NCBI GenBank assembly: GCA_023433275.1
Contig: JAEZDN010000127.1
Span: 1-30,328 of the forward strand
DNA: 30,328 nucleotides
Source of the DNA: Verrucomicrobiota bacterium
GTDB taxonomy: Bacteria > Verrucomicrobiota > Verrucomicrobiia > Opitutales > Opitutaceae
Direction of reading: 5' to 3'
Of this stretch, positions 24,941 through 30,328 are shown piece after piece; the stretch's first letter is position 1, and the number at the start of each line of letters is the position of its first letter. The notes beneath the pieces were generated by a model. It did not search any database. It had not been told where the DNA came from and saw only the letters and a program-made list of their open reading frames with translations. Both the position numbers and the translations under genes were made by a program.

Positions 24941-25021
24941 CGTCATCCCCAACGCAGCGGAGGATTCACCGAGTCGCCATTCGTCCTTTCCCTTGGATCC
25001 TTCGCTCCGCTCAGCATGACG
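24941..25021. repeat. HAERSE-type dispersed repeat (imperfect inverted repeat)
   Basis: The ends are CGTCAT and ATGACG. The two arms, about 27 bases each, match at about 20 of 27 positions as inverted copies, so the element folds into a long hairpin. Read on the minus strand it encodes the peptide HAERSEGSKG and later SAALGMTL, the spurious peptide type annotated in many bacterial genomes. It is probably a REP- or MITE-like element. Confidence 0.65.
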
Positions 25022-25157
25022 GTGGCGGTCGTATTTGCCAGTTCCAGGGTTCCTCTCCGCCCGCCATGCAACGGGCCAGCGGTTGCTCCCGGTCTCAGCC
25101 GCAATCATGCAGTCGGATCCGTGCTTCCCTTTGGAGGCAGCCAAGCTGAAAAGGTGG

Positions 25158-25179
25158 AACGCGCCGGCCCCAGCGCGTT
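25158..25179. repeat. Short GC-rich hairpin in the gap
   Basis: AACGCGC (25158-25164) and GCGCGTT (25173-25179) are perfect inverted copies with an 8-base loop. No T run. Possibly part of a second dispersed repeat. Confidence 0.35.
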
Positions 25180-25261
25180 ACGGCGAAGCCGGTCCAATCC
25201 AGCCCCCTGAGGTCAAGTCACTCCACCGCCCAATGACTAAGTCCGGCTCAGGAGACGGTGT

Positions 25262-25284
25262 GGGGGGGTAGATCAAATCCCCCC
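25262..25284 (-). terminator. Possible terminator hairpin downstream of tyrS
   Basis: A run of seven G (25262-25268) and six C (25279-25284) flank TAGATCAAAT. It lies 33 bases past the tyrS stop. No U run follows, so it is only a candidate. Confidence 0.35.
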
Positions 25285-25316
25285 GCGATCTTCCGCTCAC
25301 GAGGTAATCGGATGTT

Positions 25317-26600
25317 CTAGCGAACGGTGAGGACCGCGTAGGAGCGCTTGCCTTTCCGCAGCAGGAGATACTTCCCGAACAACAGGTCAGTGGCGGTGAC
25401 GAGCCGGGTGTGGTCCGGCACGCGCGTGTTGTTCAGATAAATGCCGCCGGCCTCCAGTGATTTGCGGGCAGCGCCCTTGGAGGTTTCGAGGCCCGAGTGA
25501 ACGATCAAGTCGGCAATCGGGGCGCCGGGAGCATCGAGTTTGGCTTTCTCGAGGTCCTTCGTGGGGACTTCACCGACGACGTCATTGAAGATGGCCTCGG
25601 TCACGCCATCCAGGCTGCCGCCGAAAAGGATCTCGCTCGCCTTGAGGGCGGCGGTGAGGGCGTCGGCCCCGTGGACCAGCGTGGTCATCTCGCGCGCGAG
25701 GGCTTTCTGGGCGGATCGGGCGCCCGGGTTGGACTGCAATTCCGTCTCGAGGGAGCTGATTTCCTCGCGCGACAGGAAGGTCAGGGTCTTGAGCAGCTTG
25801 ACGACGTCGGTGTCGTCGGCGTTGACGAAGAACTGGTAGAAGCGATACGGGCTGGTTTTCCGGGGATCGAGCCAGACGGTGCCGGTGGCGGTCTTGCCGT
25901 ACTTCGAGCCATCGGACTTGGTGAGGAGCGGAAAGACGAGGCCCCAGACGGTGGCGCCGAGTTTCTTGCGGGTCAGTTCGGTGCCGACGGTGATGTTGCC
26001 CCACTGGTCGGTGGCGCCGACCTGGAGCTCGCAGTTGAAGGTGTTCCGGAGGTGGTAGAAATCATAACCCTGCAGGAGCATGTAGCTGAACTCCGTGAAG
26101 CTGATGCCCGTGCCGCGGTCCTCCATGCGCGAGCGCACGGAATCCTTGGCGACCATGGAATTCACGGTGATGTACTTGCCGGTGTCGCGGAGGAACTCGA
26201 GGAACGTGATGGGACCGATCCAATCGGCATTGTTGACGAGGCGGGCGGGATTGGCGGCGGTGTCGAAATCGAGAAACCGGGTGAGTTGCGCCCGGATGGC
26301 AGCGATGTTGTGCGCGACCTGTTCCGGGGTCTGGAGATTGCGTTCGTCGGATTTGCCCGAGGGATCGCCCACCATGCCGGTGGCGCCGCCGGCGAGGGCG
26401 ATGGGATGATGGCCTGCCAGCTGGAACCGCCGCAGGGCGAGGAGGGGGACCAGGTTGCCGACGTGGAGGGAATCGGCGGTGGGATCGAAGCCGGCGTAGA
26501 GCGTGGCCGGACCCGCGGCGAGGCGCGCGGCAAGGGCGTCGCGGTCGGTGCTGTCGGCATAGAGGCCGCGCCAGTCGAGTTCGGAAAGAATGTCGGGCAT
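25317..26600 (-). CDS. tyrS: Tyrosyl-tRNA synthetase
   Basis: 427 residues, the normal length of bacterial TyrS, which charges tRNA-Tyr with tyrosine. Class I signatures: YAGFDPTADSLHVGN with the HIGH-type HVGN at 46-49, the tyrosine pocket FSYMLLQGYDFYHL and GATDQWGNI, and the KMSKS equivalent KSDGSKYGKT (KYGKT at 233-237, the KFGKS form). A C-terminal S4 RNA-binding domain spans about 360-427. ATG 26600 was chosen over an in-frame start 84 bases upstream, which would lie before the promoter at 26610-26638. It is divergent from the peroxiredoxin gene. Confidence 0.97.
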   Translation of the reverse strand: MPDILSELDWRGLYADSTDRDALAARLAAGPATLYAGFDPTADSLHVGNLVPLLALRRFQLAGHHPIALAGGATGMVGDPSGKSDERNLQTPEQVAHNIAAIRAQLTRFLDFDTAANPARLVNNADWIGPITFLEFLRDTGKYITVNSMVAKDSVRSRMEDRGTGISFTEFSYMLLQGYDFYHLRNTFNCELQVGATDQWGNITVGTELTRKKLGATVWGLVFPLLTKSDGSKYGKTATGTVWLDPRKTSPYRFYQFFVNADDTDVVKLLKTLTFLSREEISSLETELQSNPGARSAQKALAREMTTLVHGADALTAALKASEILFGGSLDGVTEAIFNDVVGEVPTKDLEKAKLDAPGAPIADLIVHSGLETSKGAARKSLEAGGIYLNNTRVPDHTRLVTATDLLFGKYLLLRKGKRSYAVLTVR

Positions 26601-26609
26601 GGGCCCGCC

Positions 26610-26638
26610 GTTATTGGAGGCAAGGGGGCGCGTGACAA
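26610..26638 (-). promoter_or_regulatory. Sigma-70-like promoter of tyrS
   Basis: On the minus strand TTGTCA (26638-26633) and AATAAC (26615-26610) are 17 bases apart. Transcription would start near 26603, so the tyrS mRNA would have almost no leader before ATG 26600. Confidence 0.5.
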
Positions 26639-26880
26639 GGGGAATGGTTGCCCGAGGGCGCAGGGGCGCGGCAAGCGGCGGCAAGCGGACCTAATGGGCG
26701 CTTCGGCGAATTCATTAAGGCGCATCATACTTGTCGAAAATGGGTTGCCCGTCGAATGCGGGCGGTTCTACATCTTGCCTTCCTTGGGTCCCTTCCGATG
26801 CGGCCTGTCTCAGGTTTCAGGATTCGATCCAAGGGTTTCCCTCCACGACCTCGTCCTCAACCCTTCAATCCTCCCTTACC

Positions 26881-27354
26881 ATGCCACTCGCGATCGGCGC
26901 CAAAGCCCCTGATTTCACCCTCAAGACCAAGGCCGCGGACGGCCTGAAGGACATCAAGCTGAGCGATTATGCCGGCAAGCAGGTCGTCCTGTTGTTCTTC
27001 CCGCTCGCCTACACCGGCGTGTGCACGCAGGAAATGTGCGACCAGACGGCTGGGTTGGGCGAGTACGAGAAGCTCGGCGCCACGGTCCTCGCGATCAGCG
27101 TCGACAGCCCGTTTGCCCAGGAAGCCTGGGCGAAGGCCAACGCGATCAAGGTCACGCTGCTGTCGGATCTCAACAAGACCGTCATCAAGGCGTACGACGT
27201 GGTGTTCCCCATGCTCGCCGGGGTGGGCGACACGGCGGCCCGCGCGGCGTTCGTGGTCGGGAAGGATGGCATGATCAAGTACGCGGAGCAGACGCCCACG
27301 CCGAAGGATCTGCCGAACTTCGACGCCATCAAGGCGGCGCTCGCGAAGGGCTGA
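26881..27354 (+). CDS. Peroxiredoxin (BCP/PrxQ- or AhpE-like)
   Basis: 157 residues of thioredoxin-fold peroxiredoxin, reducing hydrogen peroxide and organic peroxides in the cytoplasm. The active site FFPLAYTGVCTQEMC has the PxxxTxxC motif with peroxidatic Cys48. A second Cys53 is five residues on (C-x4-C), as in the resolving Cys of BCP/PrxQ types. SVDSPFAQEAWAKAN and ARAAFVVGKDGMIKYAE are family regions. ATG 26881 is right before the domain; the longer in-frame start at 26731 adds unconserved residues. The leader is pyrimidine-rich (TCCTCCCTTACC) without a purine ribosome site. A long hairpin separates it from acnA. Confidence 0.93.
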   Translation: MPLAIGAKAPDFTLKTKAADGLKDIKLSDYAGKQVVLLFFPLAYTGVCTQEMCDQTAGLGEYEKLGATVLAISVDSPFAQEAWAKANAIKVTLLSDLNKTVIKAYDVVFPMLAGVGDTAARAAFVVGKDGMIKYAEQTPTPKDLPNFDAIKAALAKG

Positions 27355-27360
27355 AGGACT

Positions 27361-27415
27361 GAAAGGCTGAAGACCTCGAAGGAGGACGAGCTCCTCTTCG
27401 CCACTCCAGCCTTTC
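27361..27415 (+). promoter_or_regulatory. Long hairpin between peroxiredoxin and acnA genes
   Basis: GAAAGGCTG (27361-27369) and CAGCCTTTC (27407-27415) are perfect 9-base inverted copies. Inside them CGAAGGAG (27377-27384) pairs with CTCC and TTCG (27391-27400) with a two-base bulge. The whole can fold into one long stem. There is no T run, so it could be a processing site, attenuator or factor-dependent terminator. Confidence 0.45.
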
Positions 27416-27468
27416 CGGGTCCCAGCCGTTCACGCATTCAGTTTTTCAGTTCTCCAGTCTTTTCTCCC

Positions 27469-30297
27469 ATGTCCCTCCCGAATCCGTTCAACACCCTCCA
27501 GACATTTGAAGGCGGCAAGAAGTTCTACTCGCTGCCCGCCCTTGAACAGGCCGGTTTTCCGGTCTCGCGCCTCCCGGTGAGCATCCGTCTCGTGCTCGAG
27601 GCGGTGCTGCGCAATTGCGACGGCAAGCGCGTGCTGGAATCCAACATTCGGGAGCTGGCGGCGTGGAAACCCACGGAGGAGCGCACGGCGGAGATCCCGT
27701 TCGTGGTCGCGCGCATCGTGCTGCAGGATTTCACGGGCGTGCCGTTGCTGGTGGACCTGGCGGCCATGCGCTCGGCGGTGGCCAAGATGGGCAAGAACCC
27801 GAAGATCATCGAGCCCCTCGTGCCCGTGGATCTCGTGGTCGACCACTCGGTGCAGGTCGATTTCGCCGGCTCGGCGCTGGCCATGCAGAAGAACCTGGAC
27901 CTGGAGTTCACCCGCAATCGCGAACGCTACCAGTTTCTCAAATGGGGCATGCAGGCGTTCGACACGTTCAAGGTCGTGCCGCCGGGCATCGGCATCGTGC
28001 ACCAGGTGAACCTGGAATACCTGGCGAAGGGCGTGCTGGCGCAGGGGGACGTTTATTATCCCGACACGCTCGTGGGCACCGATTCGCACACCACCATGAT
28101 CAACGGCCTGGGCATCGTGGGCTGGGGCGTGGGCGGCATCGAGGCCGAGGCCGGCATGCTCGGCCAGCCGGTTTACTTCCTCACCCCGGATGTGGTCGGC
28201 GTGTATTTGACCGGTTCGCTGAGGGAGGGCGTCACTGCCACGGACCTCGCGCTCACCGTCACGCAGCTAATGCGCAAGACCAAGGTCGTGGGCAAGTTTG
28301 TCGAATTCTTCGGACCGGGCGCCGCGGCGCTGCCGGTGGTGGACCGCGCGACGATCGCCAACATGGCGCCCGAATACGGCGCGACGATGGGCTTCTTCCC
28401 GATCGACGGCGAGTGCTCGACCTATTTGCGGGCCACGGGGCGCGACGAGAAGCACGTCGCGACGTATGAGGCTTACTACAAGGCCCAGGGCCTGTGGGGC
28501 ATCCCGCAGAAGGGAGACATCGATTACTCGCAGGTCGTGGAGCTGGACCTCGGCAGCGTCGTCCCGAGCGTGGCCGGCCCGAAGCGCCCGCAGGACCGGA
28601 TCGAGTTGAACCGCCTGAAGGAAAGCTTCACGACCGCGTTCTCGAAGCCCGTCACGGAAAATGGCTTTGGCAAGAACGCCGCGGACTTCGCCACGATGGT
28701 GGAGCTGGCGGCGGCCCCGCGCGTCGACGTGTTGTCGGGCGGCGGTGCGCAGCAGCCGATTGCGCGTGAGGAGGCCAAGGAGAAGAACACGAGCACCACG
28801 ACGGAGCGCGAGATGGCGAACAACCGCCCGACGCCCGACGTGATCGTGGCGCCGAGCCCCCGCATCGACGGCCAGGTCGGCCACGGCAGCGTGCTCATCG
28901 CGGCCATCACGAGTTGCACGAACACGTCGAACCCGAGCGTGATGCTCGCCGCCGGCCTGCTCGCGAAGAAGGCCGTGGAGAAGGGCCTGAAGGTCAATCC
29001 CGTCGTGAAATCCTCGCTCGCCCCGGGTTCACGGGTGGTGACCGACTACCTCGACAAGACGGGTCTCACGCCGTACCTCGACCAACTCGGGTTCCAGACC
29101 GTCGGCTACGGTTGCACGACGTGCATCGGCAACTCGGGGCCGTTGCACCCCGTGATCGAGGAGGCCGTGGTGAAGAACGACCTCGTCGCCGCGTCCGTGC
29201 TCTCGGGCAATCGCAATTTCGAGGCGCGCGTGCACCAGAACATCAAGGCGAACTTCCTCATGTCACCGCCGCTGGTGGTGGCGTTCGCGCTGGCCGGCCG
29301 CGTGGACATCGACCTGTCGAAGGAGGCGATTGGCCAGGGTCGGGACGGGCAGCCGGTGTTCCTGAAGGACATCTGGCCGACGCTGCAGGACGTGCGCGAC
29401 CAGATGGCGGCGGCGCTCAAGCCGGAGGTTTTCCGGAAGCTGTACGCGGACTTCGCGGCGCAGAATCCGAAGTGGAACGAGATCCCGTCGTCGACGGGCG
29501 ACGTCTACTCGTTCGACGCGCAGTCGACCTACATCCAGGAGCCGCCGTTCTTCAAGGGCTTCGGCCTGACGCCGGGCAGCATCGCGGGGATCACGGGCGC
29601 GCGGGCACTCGGCATCTTCGGCGACTCGGTGACGACCGACCACATCTCGCCGGCCGGTGCGATCAAGAAGAGCTCGCCCGCCGGCAAGTTCCTGCTCGAT
29701 AGCCGCGTGGCGTTCGAGGACTTCAACTCCTACGGTTCGCGTCGCGGCAATGACCGCATCATGACCCGCGGCACCTTCGCGAACGTTCGCATCAAGAACC
29801 TGATGCTGGGCGGCAAGGAAGGCGGCAACACGATCGGGCCCGACGGGCTCGAGACCTCCATCTACGACGCCGCGATGGCGTGGCAGGCGCAGGGTGTCCC
29901 ACTCATCATCCTGGCCGGCCAGGAATATGGCACCGGCTCGTCGCGTGACTGGGCGGCGAAGGGCACAAACCTGCTCGGCGTGAAGGTCGTGGTCGCGCAG
30001 AGCTTCGAGCGCATTCACCGTTCGAACCTCGTCGGCATGGGCGTCCTTCCGCTCCAGTTCAAGGAAGGCGTCACGGCCCAGACGCTGAAGCTCGACGGCT
30101 CGGAGGTTTACGATGTCATCGGCCTGACGGCGGCGATCAAGCCGCAGCAGGACCTGACGTTGAGGATCACGCGCAAGGACGGCACGGTCGAGAACGTGGC
30201 GGTACGGTGCCGCATCGATACGCCGATTGAGATCGAATATTACCAGCACGGCGGGATTCTCCCGTATGTGCTCCGGCAGATCGTGGCCGCCAGCTGA
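27469..30297 (+). CDS. acnA: Aconitate hydratase A
   Basis: 942 residues. Converts citrate to isocitrate in the TCA cycle using a [4Fe-4S] cluster. The cluster ligands are Cys483 in ITSCTNTSNPS and Cys549 and Cys552 in GYGCTTCIGNSG. TDSHTTMINGLGIVGWGVGGIEAE and the C-terminal swivel motif GQEYGTGSSRDWAAKG are typical of AcnA/IRP1-type enzymes. It is about 50 residues longer than E. coli AcnA (891). The extra length lies at about 395-465, just before the SCTNTSN motif, and is polar and low in complexity (KEKNTSTTTEREMANN). The leader TCTTTTCTCCC is pyrimidine-rich with no Shine-Dalgarno. The gene ends 31 bases before the window end. Confidence 0.97.
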   Translation: MSLPNPFNTLQTFEGGKKFYSLPALEQAGFPVSRLPVSIRLVLEAVLRNCDGKRVLESNIRELAAWKPTEERTAEIPFVVARIVLQDFTGVPLLVDLAAMRSAVAKMGKNPKIIEPLVPVDLVVDHSVQVDFAGSALAMQKNLDLEFTRNRERYQFLKWGMQAFDTFKVVPPGIGIVHQVNLEYLAKGVLAQGDVYYPDTLVGTDSHTTMINGLGIVGWGVGGIEAEAGMLGQPVYFLTPDVVGVYLTGSLREGVTATDLALTVTQLMRKTKVVGKFVEFFGPGAAALPVVDRATIANMAPEYGATMGFFPIDGECSTYLRATGRDEKHVATYEAYYKAQGLWGIPQKGDIDYSQVVELDLGSVVPSVAGPKRPQDRIELNRLKESFTTAFSKPVTENGFGKNAADFATMVELAAAPRVDVLSGGGAQQPIAREEAKEKNTSTTTEREMANNRPTPDVIVAPSPRIDGQVGHGSVLIAAITSCTNTSNPSVMLAAGLLAKKAVEKGLKVNPVVKSSLAPGSRVVTDYLDKTGLTPYLDQLGFQTVGYGCTTCIGNSGPLHPVIEEAVVKNDLVAASVLSGNRNFEARVHQNIKANFLMSPPLVVAFALAGRVDIDLSKEAIGQGRDGQPVFLKDIWPTLQDVRDQMAAALKPEVFRKLYADFAAQNPKWNEIPSSTGDVYSFDAQSTYIQEPPFFKGFGLTPGSIAGITGARALGIFGDSVTTDHISPAGAIKKSSPAGKFLLDSRVAFEDFNSYGSRRGNDRIMTRGTFANVRIKNLMLGGKEGGNTIGPDGLETSIYDAAMAWQAQGVPLIILAGQEYGTGSSRDWAAKGTNLLGVKVVVAQSFERIHRSNLVGMGVLPLQFKEGVTAQTLKLDGSEVYDVIGLTAAIKPQQDLTLRITRKDGTVENVAVRCRIDTPIEIEYYQHGGILPYVLRQIVAAS

Positions 30298-30328
30298 TCC
30301 GTTCTTGGAGCCCGTCGGCCCCCCCCCC

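Larger units (their letters stand above)
24839..25316. other. 478-base gap between convergent genes, with repeats
   Basis: It contains a HAERSE-type repeat (24941-25021), a hairpin AACGCGC/GCGCGTT (25158-25179) and a G7/C6 inverted repeat (25262-25284). No protein gene is supported: the open frame at 24911-25144 on the minus strand is the translation of the repeat. No RNA gene was recognised. Confidence 0.6.

Noticed and set aside
24905..24945. ACTCACCCCTGG with TAACGT as a module promoter
   Set aside because: Spacing is wrong and no gene follows on that strand.
24911..25144. A 77-codon minus-strand frame in the gap
   Set aside because: Its product contains HAERSEGSKG and SAALGMTL, the spurious translation of a dispersed repeat.
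1..30328. CRISPR arrays, tRNA or rRNA genes, transposases
   Set aside because: I looked for regularly spaced repeats, T-loop-like sequence and transposase motifs and saw none.
30319..30328. Run of ten C at the end of the window
   Set aside because: It stands at the last bases and may be a contig-end artefact, so no biological meaning is claimed.

Overview
The window is about 30.3 kb of GC-rich bacterial DNA, densely coded on both strands. Gene content and protein style suggest a verrucomicrobium close to Opitutaceae: REC-first histidine kinases, Wza-type exporters, a S8 protease with a beta-rich tail, a DUF2934 protein, a 942-residue AcnA, and almost no Shine-Dalgarno sequences. This placement is an inference from sequence style. 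Both ends look like contig ends: the left edge cuts an NRPS gene and the right edge stops in a run of ten C about 30 bases after acnA.

Layout. 1-2258 (-) is the 5' part of a non-ribosomal peptide synthetase gene (C domain, then A domain). 2450-4776 (+) holds two overlapping glycosyltransferase genes, the first fused to a STAS domain. 4868-7036 (+) has a small membrane protein followed by a secreted subtilase, with a terminator-like hairpin between them. 7147-11937 (+) is a signalling block: a degenerate receiver, a REC-PAS-PAS-HisKA kinase, an Rcp1-like receiver, a REC-HisKA_3 kinase and a LuxR-type regulator. 12104-16119 (+) is a polysaccharide export pair: a single chain joining a Wzz/Wzc-like inner-membrane part to a Wza-like part, then a separate Wza-like lipoprotein. 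A strong terminator closes this block.

From 16332 on the genes are more general: a UbiB/ABC1 kinase and a FAD oxidoreductase (+); a YihY/BrkB membrane protein, a DUF2934 protein, a nitroreductase and a BON lipoprotein (-); a second kinase/LuxR-regulator pair (+); a 478-base gap with a HAERSE-type repeat; tyrS (-); a peroxiredoxin (+); and acnA (+).

The most interesting signal is not a gene. The same promoter module, a GGTSNNCACC palindrome followed 26 bases later by a TAnnnT -10 box, occurs upstream of the NRPS gene, both signalling transcription units and the export fusion, with a one-base-off copy before the small membrane protein. A weak copy may precede the first glycosyltransferase. The palindrome centre falls near -43, the place for a class II activator. 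This suggests that peptide synthesis, polysaccharide export, protease and sensor genes form one regulon. The other notable features are the Wzc-Wza fusion and the glycosyltransferase-STAS fusion.
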